From the NCBI GenBank assembly GCA_050185195.1, contig JBFWZQ010000010.1, positions 52,753 to 116,752 of the forward strand: 64,000 nt of DNA, read 5' to 3'. Both the position numbers and the translations under genes were made by a program. The notes under the pieces were generated by a model. It saw only the letters and a list, made by a program, of their open reading frames with translations, did no database searches and was not told where the DNA came from. Source of the stretch: CADEFQ01 sp050185195 (lineage in GTDB: Bacteria; Pseudomonadota; Gammaproteobacteria; Steroidobacterales; Steroidobacteraceae). Below are positions 1 through 8,503 of this stretch, piece by piece. The stretch's first letter is position 1. The number at the start of each line of letters is the position of its first letter.

Positions 1-1293
1 CAACTGAGCGGCACCGCGGGGTATGACCAGAACAAGTTCGAAGGCACGAGCGACCAAGCCCAGATCGTGGGCACGGGCCCGAACGCAGGCCAGATCTCGA
101 TCTTCAGCACCTCGGGCACCCGCGAACCGGAGACGAAGTCCTGGTCGCTCGACCTGCGCCAGAGCCTCTTTCGCTGGGAGAACTGGATGGCGCTGCGCCG
201 TGCCGACAAGCAGGTCGCACAGGCCGAGGCGGACTATGCCGCCGCGCAGCAGGACCTGATCCTGCGGGTATCGACCACCTATTTCGACGTGCTGGCCGCG
301 CGGGACACCCTCGAGGCGCAGCAGGTGAACCTGCAGGCCGTCGCACGCCAGCTCGACCAGGCGGAAAAACGTTTCGAAGTTGGGCTCATCGCGATCACCG
401 ACGTGCAGGAATCGCGCGCGGCGCGCGACAACGCCGCGGCGGCGGTGATCGCCGCCAAGCGCCAGCTCGCCACGGCGGAAGAACTCCTGCGCGAGGTGAC
501 GGGCGAGAAGTACGCGACGCTCGACAAGCCGGGCGACGACTTGCCACTCAAGAGCCCCGCGCCCGCGAACGAAGACGACTGGGTCCGGGTCGCCATGGAC
601 CAGAACCTGGCGCTCGTCTCGAGCCGCCTCGCCGCCAACATCGCACGCGACGACGTGCGCGCGGCATTCGGCGGGCACCTGCCTTCGATCGACCTCACCG
701 CGAGCTACGGCAACCAGAAGATCACGACGGACCAGACCTTCCCGCCGTTCCCGCCGAACTTCCCGGCCCCGCGCTCGGTTGCGCTCGAAAACGACAGCGA
801 TGCGACGCTGATCGGCGTGCAGTTCACGCTGCCGATCTTCAGCGGCGGCGGCGCGCGTTCGCGCGTGCGCCAGCAGGAATTCCTGTGGCAGGCGGCACGC
901 CAGCGACTCGAGCGCACGTCGCGGCAGACCGAGCGCGAGGCACGCGACGCCTTCCTCGGCGTGACCAGCGAAATCTCGCGCGTCAACGCGCTGAAACAGG
1001 CACTCGAATCGAGCCGCACCGCGCTGCAGGCGACGGAAGCAGGCTACGAGGTGGGTACCCGCACGACGGTCGACGTGCTCGAGGCGCGCCGCAATCTCGT
1101 GCAGGCGCTGACGAACCTCTCGCGCAGCAAGTACGACTACCTGCTGAACGTGATCCGGTTGCGCCAGGCTGCGGGCACGCTCGACCCGAGCGCACTCGAG
1201 GAGATCAACGGCTGGCTCGACCAGACGGTGACGACGGAGCCTGCGCCGCCGCCGGCCGAACCGGCGGCGACGTCGCCGGCTCCGGCTCCGTAG
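1..1293 (+). CDS. tolC: TolC-family outer membrane efflux protein (5' partial)
   Basis: Outer membrane channel of a type I secretion or tripartite efflux system, joining an inner-membrane pump and periplasmic adaptor to the exterior. The frame is open from the first base, so the signal peptide and roughly the first 60 residues lie outside the window; 430 residues remain. The two halves show the TolC-type internal repeat: long Ala/Glu/Arg-rich helices separated by beta segments (GGHLPSIDLTASYG and FTLPIFSGGG), with the typical 'VGTRTTVDVLEARRNL' near the C-terminus. The tail is a Pro/Ala-rich disordered stretch. Its last 89 bases overlap the 3' end of the convergent waaA gene. The pump it serves is not in the window. 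Confidence 0.93.
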   Translation, partial: QLSGTAGYDQNKFEGTSDQAQIVGTGPNAGQISIFSTSGTREPETKSWSLDLRQSLFRWENWMALRRADKQVAQAEADYAAAQQDLILRVSTTYFDVLAARDTLEAQQVNLQAVARQLDQAEKRFEVGLIAITDVQESRAARDNAAAAVIAAKRQLATAEELLREVTGEKYATLDKPGDDLPLKSPAPANEDDWVRVAMDQNLALVSSRLAANIARDDVRAAFGGHLPSIDLTASYGNQKITTDQTFPPFPPNFPAPRSVALENDSDATLIGVQFTLPIFSGGGARSRVRQQEFLWQAARQRLERTSRQTEREARDAFLGVTSEISRVNALKQALESSRTALQATEAGYEVGTRTTVDVLEARRNLVQALTNLSRSKYDYLLNVIRLRQAAGTLDPSALEEINGWLDQTVTTEPAPPPAEPAATSPAPAP

Positions 1294-2554
1294 ACGCGAT
1301 CACCGGCTCGAGCAACGCCAGCAGGCGCGAGAGCGCACCGCGATTGGCTTCGGCTACCGCCTTGCCGAGCGCACCGATGCGCTCGCGCGCGGCGGCATCG
1401 CCGAGCAGCCCCGCCACGCGGGCGGCGAGTGCCCCGGCCGAGTCGACGACCTCCGCCCCGCCCTGCGCGATGAGCAGTTGTGCGATGTCCTCGGCGTTGA
1501 ACGTGTGGGGTCCCGTGAGCAGCGGCAGCCCGAGTGCCGCGGGTTCGAGCAGGTTGTGCCCGCCCACGGGCACGAGGCTCCCGCCGACGAACGCGACGTC
1601 GCCCGCCGCGTACAACAGCACCAGTTCGCCGAGCGTATCGCCGAGATAGACCTCGGTTCCCGGCACGCAACGCTCCTGGCGCGAGCGAGCCGCAAAGCGC
1701 ACGCCGCGGCTTTCGAGCGCCGCGCGCACTTCCGTGAAGCGCGCAGGATGGCGCGGCACCAGGACCAGCAGCGCATCCGGGAGCTGTTCCCGAACGCGCT
1801 GGTGGGCCTCGAGCAGGATGTCCTCTTCCTTCGCGTGCGTGCTGCCCGCGACCCACACCGGGCGACCCGCGGCGTGCTCGGCACGCAAGGCGGCACCCCG
1901 TTCGATCGCGGCCTCGGGCAGCGCGAAATCGAACTTGATGTTGCCCATCACGTGCGTGCGCAGCGGATTGGCGCCGATGAAGCGGAAGCGCTCGGCATCG
2001 GCAGGGCTCTGGGCCGCGATCACGATGCCGTTGGCGAGCGCTTCGCGAAACAGCGCCGCGAGGCGCCGGTAGCGGCCGATCGAGCGCGGCGAAATACGCG
2101 CGCTCGCGAGCACGAGCGGCACGCCGCGCCGGCCGCACTCGTGGTAGAGGTTGGGCCACAACTCCGTCTCGAGGATGATCGCGACCCGCGGCCTGACCCG
2201 ATCGAAGAAGCGCCGCACGGAGCCGGGCAGGTCATAGGGCACGTAGCGCACGTGCGCGAGACCGGCGAAGAGTTCCCGCGCGCGTTGCGCCCCCGTCGGC
2301 GTCACGGTCGTCACGACGAGCGGCACCGCCGGGTAGCGCTCGCGCAGCGCCCGCACGAGGGCCGCGGAGGCCTGGATCTCGCCCACCGAAACCGCGTGTA
2401 CCCAGAGGCAGGTGCCGCGGTATGGAACGGTGCCGAAGCCGAAGCGCTCGCCGAAGTTGCGCCAGTAGCTGTGATCGCGAAAGCCCCGCAGGAGCATCGC
2501 GATGCCGACGATGGGCGCGAGCAGGTAAACCACGCACAGGTACAACAGGCGCAT
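1205..2554 (-). CDS. waaA: 3-deoxy-D-manno-octulosonic acid (Kdo) transferase
   Basis: Transfers Kdo from CMP-Kdo to lipid IVA, the first step of LPS core assembly on the inner face of the cytoplasmic membrane (GT30). The 449-residue protein begins MRLLYLCVVYLLAPIVG, the usual N-terminal membrane anchor. It continues with 'WVHAVSVGE', 'ETELWPNL', 'GSTHAKEED' and 'VGGSLVPVGGHNLLEPA', all hallmark WaaA motifs. The start chosen gives that anchor; an upstream extension of the frame reads through kdkA and is not real. kdkA lies 26 bases upstream on the same strand, so they are probably co-transcribed. The C-terminus is an unusual Pro/Ala/Ser-rich tail overlapping the TolC-family gene. Whether it adds one or two Kdo residues cannot be read from sequence, though kdkA next door hints at one. 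Confidence 0.95.
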   Translation of the reverse strand: MRLLYLCVVYLLAPIVGIAMLLRGFRDHSYWRNFGERFGFGTVPYRGTCLWVHAVSVGEIQASAALVRALRERYPAVPLVVTTVTPTGAQRARELFAGLAHVRYVPYDLPGSVRRFFDRVRPRVAIILETELWPNLYHECGRRGVPLVLASARISPRSIGRYRRLAALFREALANGIVIAAQSPADAERFRFIGANPLRTHVMGNIKFDFALPEAAIERGAALRAEHAAGRPVWVAGSTHAKEEDILLEAHQRVREQLPDALLVLVPRHPARFTEVRAALESRGVRFAARSRQERCVPGTEVYLGDTLGELVLLYAAGDVAFVGGSLVPVGGHNLLEPAALGLPLLTGPHTFNAEDIAQLLIAQGGAEVVDSAGALAARVAGLLGDAAARERIGALGKAVAEANRGALSRLLALLEPVIASTEPEPATSPPVRPAAAQAPSSPSGRASR

Positions 2555-2580
2555 CGGCGCGAACTGCTCGCGCAAGTGGG

Positions 2581-3363
2581 TCAATCTGCCGCCTGTGCGA
2601 CGGGCGCGGGCGCTGCCGCGACTTGCGGGCCCTCGCGGTAGCCTGCGAGCAGCGAATGCCAGTCGGCCTCCGACGCGCGCCCCGGGGGCAGTTCGTCGGT
2701 CACCTTGTCGAGCGACCGGCGCAGCCTCACGAGGTTGGCGTCGCGCCAGAGACCCGGGCCGCGCAACGTGGCGCGATCGAAGTCGATCAGGTGCACGGCG
2801 CCATGGGCGGCGAGCAGGATGTTGTGCGCGTTCAGGTCCGCGTGGCACACGCCGAGGTCATGGAACCGACGCAGGCAGCGCCCGATCTCGATCCAGGTGA
2901 GGATCGGCACGCCCCCTTCGCCGAGCGCCGCCGCGAGCGACACCGCACCGACGAGCCGTTCGGTGATGAGGTCGCCGCGATAGTGGATACCGTGGCGCAC
3001 GTAACGTGCCGCGACGGGAGGCGCGACCGGCAGGCCGGCATGCGCGAGATGATAGGTCAGGTGCCATTCGGCGAAAGGACGGGTCGCGGGCTCGCCCCGC
3101 CAGAGGTAGCGGTCGGCGGACAGGCGCGCGGCCAGGCCGCCGCGCCGATAGTGGCGCAGCGCGTACTCGCGGCCGCTCTCCACGAAAAACAGCGTGGCGC
3201 CACGCCCCGGCGCTTCACCCGTGACTGCGCCGTGCTTGCGCCAGAAACCGGGGTCGAACCATTCCGCGCGCAAATTGCCCACCCGGGACGCGTCATATAG
3301 CATCATCCCGCCGGCAACGGCCACGCGCTTCACTTCCGACCCGCTCGTCCAGGTACGCGTCAT
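2581..3363 (-). CDS. kdkA: 3-deoxy-D-manno-octulosonic acid kinase
   Basis: ATP-dependent kinase that phosphorylates the 4-OH of lipid A-linked Kdo. It is a small eukaryotic-like kinase fold: 'FFVESGREYALRHYRRGGL' carries the ATP-lysine region, 'HADLNAHNILL' is the catalytic loop, and 'LIDFDRA' replaces the DFG motif. About 260 residues is close to the usual family length. The start is uncertain because several codons near the 5' end are possible (ATG five codons upstream, GTG eleven codons downstream). It sits upstream of waaA and divergent from the heptosyltransferase, with only about 20 bases between the two start codons. In species with KdkA the inner core typically has a single phosphorylated Kdo. 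Confidence 0.9.
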   Translation of the reverse strand: MTRTWTSGSEVKRVAVAGGMMLYDASRVGNLRAEWFDPGFWRKHGAVTGEAPGRGATLFFVESGREYALRHYRRGGLAARLSADRYLWRGEPATRPFAEWHLTYHLAHAGLPVAPPVAARYVRHGIHYRGDLITERLVGAVSLAAALGEGGVPILTWIEIGRCLRRFHDLGVCHADLNAHNILLAAHGAVHLIDFDRATLRGPGLWRDANLVRLRRSLDKVTDELPPGRASEADWHSLLAGYREGPQVAAAPAPVAQAAD

Positions 3364-3383
3364 TCCTGCCCATCCCATCGAAC

Positions 3384-4466
3384 ATGCTGCCGCTCGCCGC
3401 GCCGCCCCGTAGCCTCTGCATCCTGCGGCTCTCGGCCATCGGCGACACCTGCCACGTCGTACCGATGATCCGCACGCTGCAGCGCGCCTACCCGGATGCC
3501 CGGCTCACCTGGATCATCGGCAAGCTCGAAGCGAAGCTGATGTCCCTGCTGCCCGGCGTCGAGTTTATCACCGTGGACAAGCGCGCCGGCCGCCGCGGGC
3601 TTCTCGACCTGCGCACGCGGCTTGCCGGCCGTCGCTTCGACGTGCTGCTGCACATGCAGCTCGCGCTGCGCGCGAGCCTCGTCGCAGCCTGCGTGCGCGC
3701 GGACGTCAAGCTCGGGTTCGATCGCCCGCGGGCACGCGAGCTGCAGTGGCTCTTCAGCAATGCGCGCATCGCGCCGCGCGCACGCGAGCACGTCCTCGAC
3801 AGTTTCTTCGGCTTCACGGCCGCGCTTGGCATCAGGGACCGCGTACTCGAGTGGGCGTTGCCGCTGCCCGGGGATGCAAGCGCGTACGCCGCGCGGCTGA
3901 TCCCGGACCAGGCGCCGACGCTGCTCGTAAGCCCCTGTTCGAGCCACGCCCTGCGCAACTGGTCGGTTGCGCGCTACGCGGCCATTGCCGATCACGCCAC
4001 AACGCGCCACGGCATGCGCGTGATCCTCTGCGGCGGACCGTCGAGCCTCGAGCGCGAGACCGGCGCCGCCATCGTCGCCGCGGCGCGCACCCCGCTCGTC
4101 AACCAGATCGGCGCCGATACGCTGCCGCAGATGCTCGCGCTGATCGGGGCGGCCACCGCCCTCGTCACGCCCGACTCGGGCCCGGCGCACATGGCGACGA
4201 TGGTGGGCACGCCCGTCATCGGCCTCTACGCCGCGACGAATCCGGCACGCAGCGGACCCTACCTCTCGCGGCAATGGTGCGTCGACGCCTACGCGGCCGC
4301 TGCGCTTCGCTTTCGCGGCAAGCCGGCCGAGGCATTGCCGTGGACGACGAAGATCGAGGAGCCGGGCGTCATGGACCTGGTCGAGGTCGATGCGGTGAAG
4401 GAGCGGCTCGACGCGCTGCTCGCCGCGGGCAAAGCGGGGCGCGGGCTGCTAGCATCCGCGCCATGA
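3384..4466 (+). CDS. ADP-heptose:LPS heptosyltransferase-like GT9 glycosyltransferase
   Basis: GT9-family transferase that would add heptose (or a related sugar) from an ADP-activated donor to the Kdo region of LPS on the cytoplasmic side of the inner membrane. The N-terminus 'SLCILRLSAIGDTCHVVPM' is the classic GT9 acceptor-side start. The C-terminal half carries 'TPDSGPAHMATMVGTPVIGLY', the nucleotide-sugar binding signature. At 360 residues it is a normal WaaC/WaaF length, but which linkage it makes cannot be decided from sequence. Its stop overlaps the start of the DUF6165 gene as ATGA, implying translational coupling. Located in a Kdo/core block with waaA and kdkA. Confidence 0.88.
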   Translation: MLPLAAPPRSLCILRLSAIGDTCHVVPMIRTLQRAYPDARLTWIIGKLEAKLMSLLPGVEFITVDKRAGRRGLLDLRTRLAGRRFDVLLHMQLALRASLVAACVRADVKLGFDRPRARELQWLFSNARIAPRAREHVLDSFFGFTAALGIRDRVLEWALPLPGDASAYAARLIPDQAPTLLVSPCSSHALRNWSVARYAAIADHATTRHGMRVILCGGPSSLERETGAAIVAAARTPLVNQIGADTLPQMLALIGAATALVTPDSGPAHMATMVGTPVIGLYAATNPARSGPYLSRQWCVDAYAAAALRFRGKPAEALPWTTKIEEPGVMDLVEVDAVKERLDALLAAGKAGRGLLASAP

Positions 4467-4864
4467 AGGACATACTCGTGCCCATTTCCCCGGGCGAACT
4501 GCTCGACAAGATCACGATCCTGCGCATCAAGTCGGCGCGCATGACCGACGCGACCAAGCTCGCCAACGTGCGCCATGAACTCACGCAGCTCGAGGCGACC
4601 TGGCGCGGGAGCGGTGCCGCCATTGCAGCGGTCGCCGACGACGAAGCCGCGCTGCAACGCGTGAACGAGTCGCTGTGGGACATCGAGGACGAGATCCGCG
4701 ACAAGGAACTCGCACAGGCCTTCGACGCACGGTTCATCGAACTCGCGCGCGCCGTCTACGTCACGAACGACGAACGCGCGGCGATCAAGAAGCGGGTCAA
4801 CACGCGCCTCGGCTCCACGATCGTGGAAGAAAAATCGTATCGGCCGTATCGCGCCGGGGGCTGA
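4463..4864 (+). CDS. DUF6165 family protein
   Basis: A 133-residue protein of a family without an assigned biochemical role. The N-terminus 'ILVPISPGELLDKITILRIK' is the family signature, followed by a charged, largely helical body and a 'RLGSTIVEEKSYRPY' C-terminus. There is no signal peptide or membrane segment, so it should be cytosolic. The start is fixed by the ATGA overlap with the heptosyltransferase stop. Coupling to an LPS glycosyltransferase suggests an accessory role in core assembly, which is inference only. Confidence 0.8.
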   Translation: MKDILVPISPGELLDKITILRIKSARMTDATKLANVRHELTQLEATWRGSGAAIAAVADDEAALQRVNESLWDIEDEIRDKELAQAFDARFIELARAVYVTNDERAAIKKRVNTRLGSTIVEEKSYRPYRAGG

Positions 4865-4912
4865 CGGCGACGGGCAAGAAGCGTTGGCTTGCGATGTCGC
4901 GCGGCGCAAGGC

Positions 4913-5329
4913 CTAGGCGAGCAGGTGGCTCAGGATGAAATAACCGCCGCCGAGCAGGACCGCTGTCTGGCCGAGCATCACCGTGAAGACCCAGCGGATC
5001 AGTTCCGCCTTCACGCCATGCATTTCAACCCGGATTTCAGATTTCCACTCGCGCAGTTCGTCCCGCAACTGCACCATGTCCCGCTTCAGTCCGGTCACTT
5101 CGACCTTGAGCTGAGCGACATCGACCTTCAGCTGGGCGACATCCGCCTTGAGCGGCGTCAGCTCGGTGCGAAACTCGCCGCGCAGTTCGAGGAAGTCGGT
5201 GCGGCTCGCCATGGCTTCACGCTGCGAGGCGACCTCGAGGTCGATCGCCTGCGCGAGCGCGAGTGCCTGTTCCGGGGGCAGCTTGGCGCGCTCCAGCAAT
5301 TCGAGGGTCGCGGTACGCATCGTCGCCAT
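4913..5329 (-). CDS. coiled-coil protein with C-terminal membrane anchor (CCDC90/DUF1640-like)
   Basis: Not assignable to a specific function. About 138 residues: an N-terminal helical segment, then a long amphipathic coiled coil with a near-perfect seven-residue periodicity in 'LKADVAQLKVDVAQLKVEV', then one C-terminal transmembrane helix (VFTVMLGQTAVLLGGGYFIL). The architecture resembles bacterial DUF1640/CCDC90-type proteins, likely oligomeric and inner-membrane-anchored. The start is uncertain: ATGs exist 12 codons upstream and 3 codons downstream, none with a convincing Shine-Dalgarno. It lies downstream of the CHCC zinc-finger gene on the same strand. Confidence 0.7.
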   Translation of the reverse strand: MATMRTATLELLERAKLPPEQALALAQAIDLEVASQREAMASRTDFLELRGEFRTELTPLKADVAQLKVDVAQLKVEVTGLKRDMVQLRDELREWKSEIRVEMHGVKAELIRWVFTVMLGQTAVLLGGGYFILSHLLA

Positions 5330-5389
5330 GCTGCGCGCGGGGCGGGCGGCGGCGCAAGCTGCCATTGCCCGGGATTGCGCCGGAAATGC

Positions 5390-5587
5390 TCATCGCTGCA
5401 GCGTGTACTCGGCCCCACAATAAGGGCATTTCGCCCACCCCGACTGCTCGATGGGCAGGTACACGCGCGGGTGCGAATTCCACAGGTACATCTGCGGCAT
5501 CGGGCACGAAAGCGGGAGATCCTCGGCCACGACCTCGTACTGGTTCTGGGCATTCGGCTGCAGGAGTGGAGTCGTATTGGCCGGCAT
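5390..5587 (-). CDS. CHCC zinc-finger protein (NDUFS6-like)
   Basis: A 65-residue protein with a zf-CHCC domain, the fold shared with the NDUFS6 accessory subunit of mitochondrial complex I. Ligand residues are visible in order: Cys in 'LPLSCPMP', His in 'NSHPRVYLP' and the CPYC pair near the C-terminus (AKCPYCGAEYTL). Such small zinc proteins are common in proteobacteria and their role is not firmly established. It precedes the coiled-coil membrane gene and follows glnE on the minus strand. Confidence 0.85.
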   Translation of the reverse strand: MPANTTPLLQPNAQNQYEVVAEDLPLSCPMPQMYLWNSHPRVYLPIEQSGWAKCPYCGAEYTLQR

Positions 5588-5616
5588 GGATCGGTTCCCG
5601 AAAGTCGATCCGTCGA

Positions 5617-8490
5617 TTATAGACCGCCCATCGCCCCTGCCCAGATCCCGGTTACCGCGGCGCGCTCGGCCGCAAACTCCTCCTGCTCCACGATCGGCGG
5701 CGCATCGGCCAGCGCGCGGTGGTGGATCCGCTCGCGATAGAGCCGATAGGCGCGCGTGAGCACATCCACGGCCGCCTGCGGCACGAGGTCCGCGGAGGCG
5801 ACCGACTCGAGCTGGCGGATCGTGTCGGGGTAGATCGCGACCGGGGGATGCTCGCCGGCCCAGCGCAGGGCCCAGTACTGCGCCAGGAACTCGATGTCGG
5901 CGATGCCGCCCGGATCCTGCTTGAGGTCGACCTGGCCGGCCGCCGCGCGCGACAGTTCGCGTCGCATGCGTTCACGCATCGCGCGCACGTCCTCGCGCAG
6001 CGAGTCGCGGCGCACGGCGCAGCGCAGGACCTCAAGCCGTTCGCGTTCGAAGGCCGCGCGCAGCGCAGGTGCGCCGGCGACCGCGCGCGCATGCAGCAGC
6101 GCCTGGTGCTCCCAGGTCCAGGCTTCCGTGCGCTGGTAGTCGGCAAACGCCGCCATGCTCGTGACGAGCATGCCGCCCTTGCCGCTCGGCCGCAGGCGCA
6201 TGTCGACTTCGTAGAGCCGGCCCGCGGCCGAGTGCATCGTCAGCAGGTGCACGATGCGCTGGGCGAGGCGCACGAAGAACACCTGGTTGTCGAGCGGCTT
6301 CGTGCCATCGGTCTCCTGCGCCTCCCCGGCCGAATCGTGCAGGAACACGAGGTCGAGATCGGAGCTGTAACCGAGTTCGATGCCGCCGAGCTTGCCGTAG
6401 CCCACCGCGCAGATGCGCACGGCGCGGCGTTGCGGGCCCTCGCCGCACATCGGCGTGCCGAACTGCGCGACGATCTGCCGCCAGCCCAGGTCCATCGCGC
6501 GCTCGACGATCAGCTCCGCGACATCGGTCAGGCGATCGCTGACCCGCATGACCGGCAGGCGCCCGGTGAGATCCGCCACCGCGATGCGAAACACCGCGGC
6601 ACGCTGGAAATGGCGCAACGCCTCGACCTGCCGCTCGGGATCCTCGTCGACGGCCTGTTCCGCGCGCAGGTCGAGATCGTGCGCGAGCGCCGCGCGATCG
6701 GGCAGGGTCTCGAGCAACCGGTCGTCGATCAGTTCGTCGAGCAGGAGTGGGTGCGCGGCAATCTGCGCGGCGAGGAAATCGCCGTGCGCACACAGGTCGA
6801 CGAGCCGCCGCCGGGCAGTGGGGCTCTCGTACAGCAGCGCGAAATAGACGGAGCGCGAGCCGATCGCTTCGAACACCCGCAGCACGCGGCGCAGGATCCC
6901 GAGCGTGCCGCCGGCCGCCACGATGTCCGCGATGACGGCGGGCATCAACGTGCGCACCCGCTTGCGACCGGCCGCATCGAGCCGGCGTTCGAGCATCGAG
7001 CCGCGAAACTCCGCCAGGAGGCGCGCGGCCTCCGGCGCTTCCTGCACGCCCGCCTCGGTGAGCGTACGCTCCATCGCGCTGTTGTCGGCCTGCTCGCCGT
7101 CGTCCCACAGCGGACCCAGGTCCACCGTGATGACCGCCTTGGCGCCATCCGCCTGAGGCGCGAAGACCACGGCCTTGAAATGCGCGGAGACGCGCGCCCG
7201 GTGCGCGGCAAGGGTCGCCACGAGCGCCGCCCAGTCCGGGAATCCCATTGCCAGCGCGATGCGTGCCCGGCTTGTCTCGTCGACGGGCAGTTCGTGGGTC
7301 TGCCGGTCCGCGAGCATCTGCAAGCGATTCTCGAGGCGGCGCAGGAACCGGTAGGCATCGCGCAGTTCCGCGATCGCCTCCGCCGGCAACGCCCGACCGC
7401 CCTCGAGGACGCGCAGGGCCTCGAGCAGGGAGGGCGTCTGCAGGCGGCGGTCCTGCCCGCCACGCACCAGTTGCAGGGCCTGTACGACGAATTCGACTTC
7501 GCGGATGCCGCCCGGGCCCAGCTTGACGTTGTCCGCGAGATCGCGCCGCTCCACCTCGCGCTCGATGAGCCCTTTCATCTCGCGCAACGACTCGAACACG
7601 CCGAAATCGAGATAACGACGATAGACGAAGGGGCGCACCGCGTTCGCCCGCACCTCGGCGTACGCGTCGGTCGCCGTGATCGCACGCGCCTTCACCCACG
7701 CATAACGTTCCCACGCGCGGCCGTGGCGCAGCAGGTAGTCCTCGAACGACGAGAAACCCGCTACGAGCGGGCCGCTGTCGCCGAACGGACGCAGGCGCAT
7801 GTCGATGCGAAAAACAAAGCCGTCGACCGTGCGCGCATCGAGCAGGCGGATCAGTGCCTGCCCCAGGCGCGTGAAGAATTCCTCGTTCGCGACGGGTCGC
7901 GCGCCGTCGGTTTCGCCGAACTCGGGAAAAAGGAAAACGAGGTCGATGTCCGACGAGAAGTTCAGCTCGCCGCCGCCGAGCTTGCCCATGGCGACCACCA
8001 CGAACGGTTGCGCGGCGCCATCCGTGCCGCGCGGCGTGCCGAACCGCGCGACCACACCCGCCGCCGCGAAGCGGCAGGCAATGTCGATGGCGGCATCCGC
8101 GAAGGCGGAGAGCTCACGGAGCGTCTCCTCGACATCGGCCCAGCCCGCAAGATCGCGCCACGCGATGCGTACCATTTCACGGCGTCGCCAGCGCCGGATC
8201 CACGCCTGGAACTGCCCCTCGTCGGGGTGCACGCCTTCGCCGTGCGCGGTGGCCGCATAGTGCGCGGCGGAGCGCGACGCCAGCAGGGTTCCCGAAATCA
8301 ACGCGGGTATCAGGTCCGGGTCACGCAGGCAGGATTCGGCGACGAAATCGCTCGCCGCGAACACGCGCGGCAGCGACTCGCGCACTTCGCGCGGCGCCGC
8401 TGCCAGGGCTTGCGCGATGGCCGGCACTTCCTGCAGCTCGCGCAGCACCTCCGCGGCGCGTGCGGCCGCGGCATCGACCGGCGTGGACAT
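5617..8490 (-). CDS. glnE: bifunctional glutamine synthetase adenylyltransferase/deadenylylase
   Basis: Controls glutamine synthetase by attaching and removing AMP in response to PII and glutamine, setting nitrogen assimilation. The 957-residue protein has the two nucleotidyltransferase domains of GlnE. The N-terminal deadenylylase carries 'GKLGGGELNFSSDIDLVF' near residue 170. The C-terminal adenylylase carries 'GYGKLGGIELGYSSDLDL' near residue 700. The start (MSTPVDAAAARAAEVL) lies 13 bases after the stop of the upstream lipoprotein gene; a 26-codon upstream extension overlaps that gene and is unlikely. Full length with no disruption. Confidence 0.96.
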   Translation of the reverse strand: MSTPVDAAAARAAEVLRELQEVPAIAQALAAAPREVRESLPRVFAASDFVAESCLRDPDLIPALISGTLLASRSAAHYAATAHGEGVHPDEGQFQAWIRRWRRREMVRIAWRDLAGWADVEETLRELSAFADAAIDIACRFAAAGVVARFGTPRGTDGAAQPFVVVAMGKLGGGELNFSSDIDLVFLFPEFGETDGARPVANEEFFTRLGQALIRLLDARTVDGFVFRIDMRLRPFGDSGPLVAGFSSFEDYLLRHGRAWERYAWVKARAITATDAYAEVRANAVRPFVYRRYLDFGVFESLREMKGLIEREVERRDLADNVKLGPGGIREVEFVVQALQLVRGGQDRRLQTPSLLEALRVLEGGRALPAEAIAELRDAYRFLRRLENRLQMLADRQTHELPVDETSRARIALAMGFPDWAALVATLAAHRARVSAHFKAVVFAPQADGAKAVITVDLGPLWDDGEQADNSAMERTLTEAGVQEAPEAARLLAEFRGSMLERRLDAAGRKRVRTLMPAVIADIVAAGGTLGILRRVLRVFEAIGSRSVYFALLYESPTARRRLVDLCAHGDFLAAQIAAHPLLLDELIDDRLLETLPDRAALAHDLDLRAEQAVDEDPERQVEALRHFQRAAVFRIAVADLTGRLPVMRVSDRLTDVAELIVERAMDLGWRQIVAQFGTPMCGEGPQRRAVRICAVGYGKLGGIELGYSSDLDLVFLHDSAGEAQETDGTKPLDNQVFFVRLAQRIVHLLTMHSAAGRLYEVDMRLRPSGKGGMLVTSMAAFADYQRTEAWTWEHQALLHARAVAGAPALRAAFERERLEVLRCAVRRDSLREDVRAMRERMRRELSRAAAGQVDLKQDPGGIADIEFLAQYWALRWAGEHPPVAIYPDTIRQLESVASADLVPQAAVDVLTRAYRLYRERIHHRALADAPPIVEQEEFAAERAAVTGIWAGAMGGL

Positions 8491-8503
8491 CAGGCGCGGG
8501 ACA

